A stretch of 64,000 nucleotides of DNA from Niastella caeni (GTDB lineage Bacteria; Bacteroidota; Bacteroidia; Chitinophagales; Chitinophagaceae). The stretch's first letter is position 1. Each line of letters begins with the position of its first letter. Positions 52,547-60,988 of this stretch are shown here, one piece after another. Under the pieces are notes generated by a model. The model was not told the origin of the DNA. It made no database searches and worked only from the letters and a program-made list of their open reading frames with translations. Both the position numbers and the translations under genes were made by a program. The DNA lies in assembly GCF_004834005.1 (NCBI RefSeq), contig NZ_STFF01000001.1:1611347-1675346 (forward strand). The letters are read 5' to 3'.

Positions 52547-52717
52547 CTGCACATACAATTTGTGCAGGGGTGAGACCCCGCTACCCCGTATTGGAACAGC
52601 GGGCATTGCTATATGAGTCATGAGAATAAGCTTTAGTCTTATTGCGAAAAGGTTAAGAGTACTCCTGAGGATCTACTATTAATCACTTTCTCAGCCCGGG
52701 GACGCCCGGGCTTTTTT
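52547..52717 (+). ncRNA. Candidate structured small RNA
   Basis: Successive hairpins: CTGCACA/TGTGCAG at 52547-52567, GGGGTGAGACCCC at 52567-52579, CCCGCT/AGCGGG at 52577-52603 and AATAAG/CTTATT at 52625-52643, then a perfect terminator at 52693-52718. The density of structure and the terminator suggest a separate RNA of about 170 bases. Not a known family that I recognise. Confidence 0.45.
52620..52682 (+). CDS. Candidate 20-codon cationic peptide
   Basis: A short ORF starting MRISFSLIAKRL, rich in Arg, Leu and Ile, lying inside the structured RNA and ending 10 bases before its terminator. It could be a leader or toxin peptide, or chance. Very uncertain. Confidence 0.2.
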   Translation: MRISFSLIAKRLRVLLRIYY

Positions 52718-52718
52718 A
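52693..52718 (+). terminator. Perfect 8-bp terminator
   Basis: AGCCCGGG and CCCGGGCT around GACG, followed by TTTTTT. Confidence 0.9.
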
Positions 52719-52898
52719 TTGAATATACTTTCTGTTCAAATTGTATCGCGCCCAAGACATAGTAGTAACACCTGAACATCACCGTAATTTCTGAACATCT
52801 ATAATTTAGTGATTTCGCTACAGTCTATAAACATATTATAGAATATTATTGTGGCTTGATGTGCAAGAGGAGGGCGTTACACTAAAAACGCACCACCG

Positions 52899-53018
52899 AT
52901 GAGTGCTCTGAAAAAAAAGCCCGGATGGTTTAAAGGAGCCATCCGGGCGCTCGGGAAAAACCTGAGCAGTTTTAAATCCCTAGTAGAGATCATCAATGTC
53001 ATTCGAAGTTGGTTTTGA
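52899..53018 (+). CDS. 39-aa cationic amphipathic peptide, candidate type I toxin
   Basis: An ORF of 39 codons starting ATG at 52899: MSALKKKPGWFKGAIRAL, then a Ser/Lys-rich middle and a hydrophobic end (LVEIINVIRSWF). It is basic at the N-terminus and amphipathic throughout, like membrane-acting peptides. A plus-strand terminator follows 17 bases after the stop. Bases 52911-52948 inside it form a minus-strand terminator, so an antisense RNA may end within the gene. I cannot show that it is translated. Confidence 0.45.
   Translation: MSALKKKPGWFKGAIRALGKNLSSFKSLVEIINVIRSWF
52911..52948 (-). terminator. Minus-strand terminator embedded in the 39-codon ORF
   Basis: GCCCGGATGG (52919-52928) and CCATCCGGGC (52939-52948) form a perfect 10-bp stem. 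On the minus strand it is followed by eight T (complement of A at 52911-52918). No annotated minus-strand gene lies just upstream, so it would end a small antisense RNA. Confidence 0.7.
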
Positions 53019-53034
53019 TGAATCTACACACGCG

Positions 53035-53064
53035 AAGGCCGGTTTTTACCGGCTTTCTTGTTTT
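53035..53064 (+). terminator. Terminator after the 39-codon ORF
   Basis: GCCGGT/ACCGGC with loop TTTT, extended by AAG/TTT pairs, then TTTCTTGTTTT. Confidence 0.75.
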
Positions 53065-53228
53065 CAAAAATAATTTAAAAAGGAAATTATATATATAAAT
53101 AAATACTCTATTTGTCCGTATTTTTACGATCTCCGCGCTCCTTTCCAGGCTCCTTCCACACCCGTCCTTCTTCAAAATTTCCACTTCACCAGCCCAATCT
53201 TCATTTTCTCGCCTATTTTTGCCGCTTC
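53065..53228. other. AT-rich leader of trmB
   Basis: Very AT-rich (53070-53110), with TATATATAA-type tracts. It could hold promoters for trmB (+) and for the antisense RNA (-). Not resolvable by eye. Confidence 0.3.
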
Positions 53229-54497
<1,269 letters not shown>

Positions 54498-54499
<2 letters not shown>

Positions 54500-54655
54500 G
54501 GCAACGAGGCAACAAGGCATAAAAGCAACAAGGATAAAACAAGACGTATGTGAATACCACTTACTTCGACATTCAACATTGGACATTCGATATTCGACAT
54601 TCCTGCCTTTCATTTCTCATTTCTCTGTTCCTCATTCTTCATTTCTCATTTCCCT
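54498..54655. repeat. Octamer and heptamer repeats between ATL and the alcohol dehydrogenase
   Basis: At 54498-54545 there are six octamers (AAGGCAAC, GAGGCAAC, AAGGCATA, AAAGCAAC, AAGGATAA, AACAAGAC). At 54565-54655 about thirteen heptamers follow: five TTCRAYA-type, then TTTCTCA/TTCCTCA types. It is an uninterrupted short-period tract. Confidence 0.75.
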
Positions 54656-54684
54656 GCCTTTATCAACCCTTTCAACTTATCAAC

Positions 54685-55698
54685 TTACCCCACTTCCACC
54701 ATCGCTTTAATAACGCCCGTCTCAGGCTTCAGCCAACTGGCGAATTCGTTTTTTACATTCTCAAACGATACGTGGTGAGTAATATAAGTAGCCGGGTTTA
54801 CCAATCCTTTCTTCATGCTTTGCATCACCAGGTCAAAATCTTCTTTGGTAGCATTGCGGCTGCTCATTAATGTGGCCTCGCGTTTATGGAACTCAGGATG
54901 TGAAAAGCAGATCTCATTTTTTTGCAAGCCTACCAACACATACCGTGCGCCATGGGCCATATACTGAAATGCATTATTGATGGCTTTCAAACTACCGGTA
55001 GCATCAATCACTACAGTAGGCATATCGTTGTTGGTGATCTCCTGCAAGCGTTGTAATGCGTTTTCAGTGCCTGCATTGATCGTGTGGGCCACCTGCAATT
55101 TTTCGCGGCAAAATGCCAGCCGTTGCTCGTTGATGTCCATAGCAATAACATGACCACCGGCTATGCGGGCAAATTCCATAATGCCAAGGCCAATTGGTCC
55201 GGCGCCAATCACCAGCACATATTCCCCTGGCTGCACACCTGCCCTGCGAACGCCATGTGCACCGATAGCCAATGGTTCTACCAGTGCCAGCTCATCAAAG
55301 CTCAATCCATCGCCATGCAATAATGAGTAAGAAGGAACAACTAAATATTCGCGCATGCCGCCATCAACGTGCACGCCGCATACATTGATGCTGGTGCAAC
55401 AATTAGGTTTACCGCTTCTGCAGGCAATACATTTTCCGCAATTAAAGTAAGGTATGATGGTAACGGGTTCGCCAGGTTGAAAACCCGGTGCATCGCCCGA
55501 CACAAACTCTGCAGCCAGTTCATGGCCTAATATGCGGGGATAATTAAAGAAAGGCTGCGTGCCTTCATACGCATGCAGATCGGTTCCGCAAATGCCTATG
55601 CGTTTTATTTTAAGCAGCGCATGTTTTTCTTTAGCTACCGGCTGCGCTGCATCCTGGTATTCGAGCTGCCCGGGAGTGATACAAACTAATTGCTTCAT
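54685..55698 (-). CDS. Zinc-binding alcohol dehydrogenase family protein
   Basis: A 337-aa medium-chain dehydrogenase. GICGTDLHAYEG and ILGHELAAEF carry the catalytic zinc ligands, CGKCIACRSGKPNCC the structural zinc site, and VLVIGAGPIGLGIMEFARIAGGHVIAMD the NAD(P) fold. The enzyme oxidises a polyol or secondary alcohol not identifiable here. I start at ATG 55698. Confidence 0.88.
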   Translation of the reverse strand: MKQLVCITPGQLEYQDAAQPVAKEKHALLKIKRIGICGTDLHAYEGTQPFFNYPRILGHELAAEFVSGDAPGFQPGEPVTIIPYFNCGKCIACRSGKPNCCTSINVCGVHVDGGMREYLVVPSYSLLHGDGLSFDELALVEPLAIGAHGVRRAGVQPGEYVLVIGAGPIGLGIMEFARIAGGHVIAMDINEQRLAFCREKLQVAHTINAGTENALQRLQEITNNDMPTVVIDATGSLKAINNAFQYMAHGARYVLVGLQKNEICFSHPEFHKREATLMSSRNATKEDFDLVMQSMKKGLVNPATYITHHVSFENVKNEFASWLKPETGVIKAMVEVG

Positions 55699-55729
55699 AT
55701 GTAAAATTATTTTGGTCAATGATGAAAAC

Positions 55730-55905
55730 AGCTGCAAGCTATAAGCCGAGCCAAAAGCAAATACAGCTCGCGATAATCGTTCAACCAGTCAGCTTTCTGC
55801 TTTGATTTCTGTATTCACACTTCAACATTCGACATCGAATATTCGATATTCAAAATTCCCTGTATTCACTTTCTCATTCTTTCTCATTCCTCTTTCTCAA
55901 TTTCT
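55730..55905. repeat. Heptamer repeats
   Basis: At 55730-55750: AGCTGCA, AGCTATA, AGCCGAG (the word at 3.8 kb). At 55821-55890 about ten heptamers: TTCAACA, TTCGACA, TCGAATA, TTCGATA, then TTTCTCA types, the same two words and order as at 54565-54655. Confidence 0.7.
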
Positions 55906-55911
55906 CATTTT

Positions 55912-56397
55912 TCATTTCCTCTTCCCTTCCAACCTCACCACTTCTTCACTATTCAGGTTCAGGAACATTATAATGTTAGCCTTACGAGGTGTAAAGACCA
56001 ATAAGATCAATAAATGAACGATGGCCAGTGCAAGGAATGCGTAATTGCCAGATAAAATAAAACCAACGCCGGCTAAGATCCCCGGCCCTTCTATCATTGC
56101 CCACCACAAAATACAGGCAGTGCGGTATAACTCCATCCTTTTCTCGCCTGCCTGCAGGCTATTGCGCGCTGCAAATATCTTCTTTTTAAATATTTTAAAC
56201 CCTGCAATAAGGCTCAGGGCAGACAGCAGTACACAAACCACCTGAAAGTTTCTTTGAAACGATTCGCCTGTTACAGCAAATGGTTCCTGTTGCACTAATT
56301 GTACAGCCACCACAGCCGTCACAGCAAACATTACCATACCTATGAGTAAGGCAATATGGAGGATCTTCAATGCATTAAAAGCGTTAGATTGTTGCAT
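55912..56397 (-). CDS. Four-helix membrane protein of unknown function
   Basis: A 161-aa protein with four predicted helices (about 11-31, 53-70, 93-110, 115-135) and short loops. No family recognised. It is the last gene of the minus-strand oxidase-linked set, 10 bases after DUF420, so may help assembly or membrane insertion. Confidence 0.65.
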   Translation of the reverse strand: MQQSNAFNALKILHIALLIGMVMFAVTAVVAVQLVQQEPFAVTGESFQRNFQVVCVLLSALSLIAGFKIFKKKIFAARNSLQAGEKRMELYRTACILWWAMIEGPGILAGVGFILSGNYAFLALAIVHLLILLVFTPRKANIIMFLNLNSEEVVRLEGKRK

Positions 56398-56407
56398 GGT
56401 ACGTTCA

Positions 56408-56989
56408 TTAATAATATGGGCTGATCAGCAGATACACCAGCACGCCGGTTACAGAAACATATAACCAAACAGGCCAGGTAATGCGGGCCAGCTTAACGTG
56501 TTTAGGCCACTCGCCTGTTAACGCTCTGTAAGCAGTATATAATATGAAAGGCAGAATAATTCCGGCCAACGGAATGTGGGTGATAAGAATGATATAATAG
56601 ACCATTCTTTTTGGACCGGCTAATGCTTTTTCAGCTTCACTTACTACACCATCATGATCAATATCTCCAAACCTGGTATCACCAGCCAGTAAATGATGAC
56701 TGATATACGATAGCAGGAAGATAACCGACAAAACCAATGCGGTAACCATGATCCGTTTGTGCAGCAGGTATTTGCCTTGTTTTACCACCATAAGCCCGGC
56801 CAGTAACAACAGGCTTACAATCGAATTAATGATCGCATTTAACTGTGCAAAAACATGCACGTCAAAACCCAGGTCAACATCGAGTTTTATGCGGCTTAAC
56901 AGTACAACCGCAGCAAACACTACAAAAGAAAAAACAAGGATCAGCCAGTTGGCCTGCTTATCATTTTTCGCCAGTACGGGAGGTAGCAT
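56408..56989 (-). CDS. DUF420 membrane protein
   Basis: A 193-aa protein with five helices. INSIVSLLLLAGLMVVKQGKYLLHKRIMVTALVLSVIFLLSYISHHLL and the His-containing THIPLAGIILPFILYTAYRAL segments fit DUF420, proteins usually encoded beside cytochrome oxidase and thought to aid its biogenesis. It starts 3 bases after the SCO stop. Confidence 0.85.
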   Translation of the reverse strand: MLPPVLAKNDKQANWLILVFSFVVFAAVVLLSRIKLDVDLGFDVHVFAQLNAIINSIVSLLLLAGLMVVKQGKYLLHKRIMVTALVLSVIFLLSYISHHLLAGDTRFGDIDHDGVVSEAEKALAGPKRMVYYIILITHIPLAGIILPFILYTAYRALTGEWPKHVKLARITWPVWLYVSVTGVLVYLLISPYY

Positions 56990-56992
56990 ACT

Positions 56993-57805
56993 TTATATTT
57001 TTGGTTCTTTACCAGGTTTGCGGGTGATCCAAACGAATAACACAACAGCCACGATAACGGCAATATAAATGGGCCAAAGCCCTTTCAGTTGTGCTAATAC
57101 AGGTGAAGCTTCATTCTTATCCTTTTCCAGCATCAACAGGGTAATGTCCTCTGCCAGTTTTGATAAAGCAACCGTATCTAAACCATCATAATAACCGCGT
57201 ACAATGCCCTTTCTGTCGAGCACTACAAACTTCGAGGTATGAATGAAGTTGGAGTCAATGCCTTCTCCATCCTGCAGGCCCAGCTTTACTTCGTTCAAAG
57301 CAAAATCATAGATCGTTTTCTTAGGGCCGGTCAGCATCCACCACACATCGGAGTTTACGCCAAAACGATCGGCATATCTTTTTAAGGCGGTCACTGAATC
57401 TCTTTCAGGATCTACACTGAACGATAAAAAATGTACAAAAGAAGTATCTACCCTTTTAGTAACATCTTTCATTTTGAGGGCATCTTGCAGGCCCTTCATA
57501 TTTTTTGTAAGATAAGGGCAAATGGTAGGACAGCGTGTAAAGAAAAAGTCGGCCACCACAATTTTGCCGCGCAGGTCATGCAACGATACAGAGTCACCCA
57601 ACTGATTGCTGAGGGTAACATTGCCCACCTGGTGCCAGATGGTATCGCTTACCTGCTTTCCATTTTTTACCGTATCAATAATGTAATCGGGATAGTAATG
57701 CTGCGGCATGTGAATAGCGTCGCGGCTTACTCCTTTTACAATAAAGTAGCTGATCACCGGCAATATAATGGCAATACACAGGGCTAATAATGCTTTCTGA
57801 CTCAC
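56993..57805 (-). CDS. SCO family copper chaperone
   Basis: A 270-aa membrane-anchored thioredoxin-fold protein that helps load copper into the CuA site of oxidase subunit II. VADFFFTRCPTICPYLTKNM has the CxxxC copper pair, FIHTSKFVVLDRKG holds the third ligand His. N- and C-terminal helices anchor it. GTG start. A terminator separates it from the oxidase operon, so it begins a second unit of the same strand. Confidence 0.9.
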   Translation of the reverse strand: MSQKALLALCIAIILPVISYFIVKGVSRDAIHMPQHYYPDYIIDTVKNGKQVSDTIWHQVGNVTLSNQLGDSVSLHDLRGKIVVADFFFTRCPTICPYLTKNMKGLQDALKMKDVTKRVDTSFVHFLSFSVDPERDSVTALKRYADRFGVNSDVWWMLTGPKKTIYDFALNEVKLGLQDGEGIDSNFIHTSKFVVLDRKGIVRGYYDGLDTVALSKLAEDITLLMLEKDKNEASPVLAQLKGLWPIYIAVIVAVVLFVWITRKPGKEPKI

Positions 57806-57976
57806 GTTTTTTTCTTTTGCTTCGCAAAGTTACCGCACGAGGCAATGCTATGCAGTTTTTTATTAGATTAAAACATATTTAACTATTCCACATCTGAAGC
57901 AACCGCCATACACCGAATATGGGCTGGCTATAACTCCTTGTATAGTAACCGCTTCCCTCACCGCTTCATTCCATAT

Positions 57977-58016
57977 AAAAAAAGAACCACCGCTAAAGCA
58001 GCGATGGTTCTTTTTT
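57977..58016. terminator. Bidirectional terminator after the oxidase operon
   Basis: GAACCACCGCT and AGCGATGGTTC (one mismatch) with a 5-base loop and long A/T tails. It ends the cox operon on the minus strand, before SCO. Confidence 0.85.
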
Positions 58017-58041
58017 ATATCACATTTAGCAGTAAAGTCGA

Positions 58042-58521
58042 TTAATGTAATTTGCCTGGTTCCTGGCTTTCTCCATGCTTTTCTTGCTGTTGTTCACCAT
58101 GACCGTGTGGTTTTGGCGCAGGCGCCTGCTCCTTGCTGTGATCCAAATAATGGCGATCGTAAGTATTCCGCAGGTTCTTGTAAGAATTTCCATCCCACAA
58201 AAAGGCAGTAAGGAACCAAATGAAAAGTAACGCCGGTATAGATATGGTCAGGATCATATTCCTGATCTCATGACGCAAGTGCATGAACTCGGCTATAATA
58301 AAGAATGCTTTGGCCAAGGTAAGCACAACAAATACGCCATTCAGTAAAGTCTTTACCAGATCCGGATTTGAAAAAGTCAATGAATAGTATCCGATGGCCA
58401 GGATCAGCTCAAATACGGTAATGTATAGAAGTATCCGGAATGTTCTCCAGATCGCTTTTCTGTCGAATGTATGTTGCTCGTCGTGAGCGTGATGATGCTC
58501 TGCTGCATGTGCATTTGCCAT
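58042..58521 (-). CDS. Cytochrome c oxidase subunit IV
   Basis: A 159-aa subunit with three helices (about 29-50, 56-80, 93-110) and a His/Gln-rich tail. IAEFMHLRHEIRNMILTI is the conserved part of prokaryotic subunit IV (CtaF/COX4_pro). The His-rich ends (AAEHHHAHDE) recall those of subunit I. Confidence 0.85.
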   Translation of the reverse strand: MANAHAAEHHHAHDEQHTFDRKAIWRTFRILLYITVFELILAIGYYSLTFSNPDLVKTLLNGVFVVLTLAKAFFIIAEFMHLRHEIRNMILTISIPALLFIWFLTAFLWDGNSYKNLRNTYDRHYLDHSKEQAPAPKPHGHGEQQQEKHGESQEPGKLH

Positions 58522-58582
58522 AATCGCAATATTATATATAAATCAATAAACTGTCTAAAATATCGTGTCTAACGTGAATCAA

Positions 58583-59257
58583 CTAGAACAGGTAAAAACA
58601 AGTGAACACGAATACCCATACCAGGTCAACGAAGTGCCAGTACAAACCGGCTTTCTCGATCATCAGGTAGTGGCCTCTTCTGTCAAACACGCCCTGCCAG
58701 GTCATAATGAACATAATTATGTTGATCACTACACCAGAAAGTACGTGGAAACCGTGGAAACCGGTAATGGTAAAGAAGAAGTTGGTAAAGTTGGTAGAAG
58801 CTTGTGTACCGTCGATATTATTGAACGGGTTGTGACCCCACCATGCGCCCTGGTGATGCAAGTGCCACCACTCCCATGCCTGGCAACCTAAGAAGGCAGC
58901 GCCACCGAGGATCGTCCAGCCTAACCATTTCAATACACCTTTTCTATCCATTTCATGGCCTGAACCTACCGCCAATACCATGGTTACCGAACTCATGATC
59001 AGGATGAAGGTCATCAGGCTCACAAACGCCAGCGGAATATTCATTTCGCCGATGATCGGGAACGACCTGAACACGTGGTTGGGGTCGGGCCATGAGTTAG
59101 TTGAAAAACGAATGGTTCCGTACGAAATCAAGAATGCGCCAAAAGTAAAAGCATCACTCATCAAAAAATACCACATCATCAGCTTTCCATACTCCACTTT
59201 AAATGGACTTTTTCCTCCTGACCACATGCTTTGATTAGCCGTTGCTACTTGTGCCAT
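58583..59257 (-). CDS. Cytochrome c oxidase subunit III
   Basis: A 224-aa membrane subunit with five helices. LMMWYFLMSDAFTFGAFLISYGTIRF and FTITGFHGFHVLSGVVINIIMFIM, ending GLYWHFVDLVWVFVFTCFYLF, are hallmarks of COX3. It is the second of two consecutive subunit III genes; the larger one, with the extended loop at 110-140. Confidence 0.9.
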   Translation of the reverse strand: MAQVATANQSMWSGGKSPFKVEYGKLMMWYFLMSDAFTFGAFLISYGTIRFSTNSWPDPNHVFRSFPIIGEMNIPLAFVSLMTFILIMSSVTMVLAVGSGHEMDRKGVLKWLGWTILGGAAFLGCQAWEWWHLHHQGAWWGHNPFNNIDGTQASTNFTNFFFTITGFHGFHVLSGVVINIIMFIMTWQGVFDRRGHYLMIEKAGLYWHFVDLVWVFVFTCFYLF

Positions 59258-59287
59258 GTTGCTATTTTAATATTAGTAGTTCTGCAA

Positions 59288-59857
59288 TTATAATTTAAAC
59301 AAAAAGAACACGAACAAATAAACCCATAACAGGTCTACAAAATGCCAGTAGGTGCTCATTACTTCTACCGGTACTGAATTATAGTTCCTGATGCGTGCGC
59401 TGAACGCTTTAATGAACATCACAATCAAAGCAATAACGCCTCCCAGCACGTGCACCGCATGCAATCCGAAAATAACATATAAGAACTGGCCTGCGCCGGT
59501 TGATCCTTTTAACCTGGTGCCGCTTTCCCATAGCTGTGAAAATCCAATGATCTGCATAGCAATGAAAGTAAAACCCAGTACCATAGTAAGCGTTAATAAA
59601 CGGCGATACTGTTGCATGCCCCGCTCTTTAAACGATTTCAGCGCCCATTGCATAGTAAGGCTGCTGATCAGCATTACTGCGGTTGAATAATAAAAGAGCT
59701 TCGGCATTTGCATGGTGGTAAAGCCGGCCATGCTTCCTTTTACAATATAGGCACTGGTTAAGCCTGCAAACATCATAATGATGCTACCTATGCCTACCCA
59801 CAAGGTGAACTTGTGAGGATGTATTTTTTTTCTTTGCGTACTCACTGCTTCTGTCAT
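59288..59857 (-). CDS. Second subunit III of cytochrome c oxidase
   Basis: A 189-aa heme-copper oxidase subunit III. ITSAYIVKGSM and FYSTAVMLISSLTMQWALKSFK, IFGLHAVHVLGGVIALIVMF and YWHFVDLLWVYLFVFFLFKL follow the family, with five helices. Two subunit III genes in tandem are found in many Bacteroidota oxidase operons. The ATG at 59857 is preferred to a GTG one codon upstream. Confidence 0.9.
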   Translation of the reverse strand: MTEAVSTQRKKIHPHKFTLWVGIGSIIMMFAGLTSAYIVKGSMAGFTTMQMPKLFYYSTAVMLISSLTMQWALKSFKERGMQQYRRLLTLTMVLGFTFIAMQIIGFSQLWESGTRLKGSTGAGQFLYVIFGLHAVHVLGGVIALIVMFIKAFSARIRNYNSVPVEVMSTYWHFVDLLWVYLFVFFLFKL

Positions 59858-59880
59858 CACGGTTATTTATTTTTTTCGTG

Positions 59881-59985
59881 AATGGTCAATGGTGAATGGT
59901 GAATAAGTTCCGAATTCGCGTCATTCCTTCTACTTCTCAACAGCCTTCACTTCAACATTCAATATTCAACATTCGATATTCAATA
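59881..59985. repeat. Heptamer repeats inside the cox operon
   Basis: At 59881-59901: AATGGTC, AATGGTG, AATGGTG. At 59951-59985: TTCAACA, TTCAATA, TTCAACA, TTCGATA, TTCAATA. They separate haem O synthase from the second subunit III gene. Confidence 0.8.
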
Positions 59986-59990
59986 TTTCT

Positions 59991-60899
59991 TTATACGATC
60001 TTATCTGCCAGCAATGCCAGTAACACTACGGGCAAATAAATATAGCTGGTGAACATTACCCGGCGCGCGGCTTTTTTCTCCATTTCACGATACAGCCTTA
60101 TACTTTGCCAAAGCATCAGCAGATTGGCCGCTAATACGATCCATAAACTCATCATTCCACTCATGCCAACCAGGTAAGGTAAAGCACCAACCGGTATCAA
60201 TACCAGCGAATAAATGACAGATTGAACGGCTGAGTATTTTGTTGGTCCTTCAACCGACGGCATCAGTTTAAATCCCGCATTTGAATAGTCTTTGTGCGCG
60301 ATCCAGGCAATGGCCCAAAAATGGGGAAATTGCCAGAAAAACTGGATGGCAAAAAGCACCCATCCGCCTGCACTCAACTCGTCTTGCCCGGCTGCCCAGC
60401 CAATTAAACAAGGCAATGCACCTGGTACAGCCCCCAACAGCACTGATACGGAGCTCACTTTCTTTAATGGCGTGTACATGTAAGCGTACACAAACCAACT
60501 GAACAATGCCAGACCGGCCGATAACCAGTTAAAGAAATACCCCAATATAAACACACCGGCTGCAATGGTGATGATCGCAAAGGCCCAGGCTTCTGCCGGT
60601 TGCATTCTTCCGGAGGCCACCGGCCGTTTGGAAGTGCGCAACATCATGGCATCTGTATCCTTTTCAACTATCTGGTTTACGGCGTTAGCGCTGCCTGTCA
60701 CCAGCAAGCCGCCGATGAACAGCATGATCACGTGAAACCAGCTCCAACCCTGTTTTGGAATTTGTGGCGCCAGCAGGTAACTGATCACAGCTGAAAACAC
60801 GACCATGAAGCTGAGGCTGAACTTAATCAGCATCATATAATCCCTTACCTTACCGGCTATATTTAAAGAACTATTTTGCTTCACGGTTACTTGCTCCAT
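59991..60899 (-). CDS. ctaB: Haem O synthase (protoheme IX farnesyltransferase)
   Basis: A 302-aa polytopic enzyme that adds farnesyl to haem B. SANAVNQIVEKDTDAMMLRTSKRPVASG has the NxxxDxxxD prenyl-binding motif, and FFWQFPHFWAIAWIAHKDYSNAGFKLM the second acidic/aromatic motif. It provides haem O for haem A synthase, whose gene lies 50 kb away. Confidence 0.93.
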   Translation of the reverse strand: MEQVTVKQNSSLNIAGKVRDYMMLIKFSLSFMVVFSAVISYLLAPQIPKQGWSWFHVIMLFIGGLLVTGSANAVNQIVEKDTDAMMLRTSKRPVASGRMQPAEAWAFAIITIAAGVFILGYFFNWLSAGLALFSWFVYAYMYTPLKKVSSVSVLLGAVPGALPCLIGWAAGQDELSAGGWVLFAIQFFWQFPHFWAIAWIAHKDYSNAGFKLMPSVEGPTKYSAVQSVIYSLVLIPVGALPYLVGMSGMMSLWIVLAANLLMLWQSIRLYREMEKKAARRVMFTSYIYLPVVLLALLADKIV

Positions 60900-60918
60900 C
60901 AGTTATTTAATGTTTTTT

Positions 60919-60946
60919 ATGGTCAATGGTGAATGGTCAATGGTGA
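60919..60946. repeat. Heptamer repeat, ATGGTSA word
   Basis: Four units (ATGGTCA, ATGGTGA, ATGGTCA, ATGGTGA) between subunit I and haem O synthase genes, the same word as at 59881. Confidence 0.8.
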
Positions 60947-60988
60947 ATAAAACCTCATTATCAAACCACCTGACCACCCAAAGCAGTA

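Noticed and set aside
52999..53184. 61-codon minus-strand ORF before trmB
   Set aside because: Runs through an AT-rich tract and a terminator; no conserved features.
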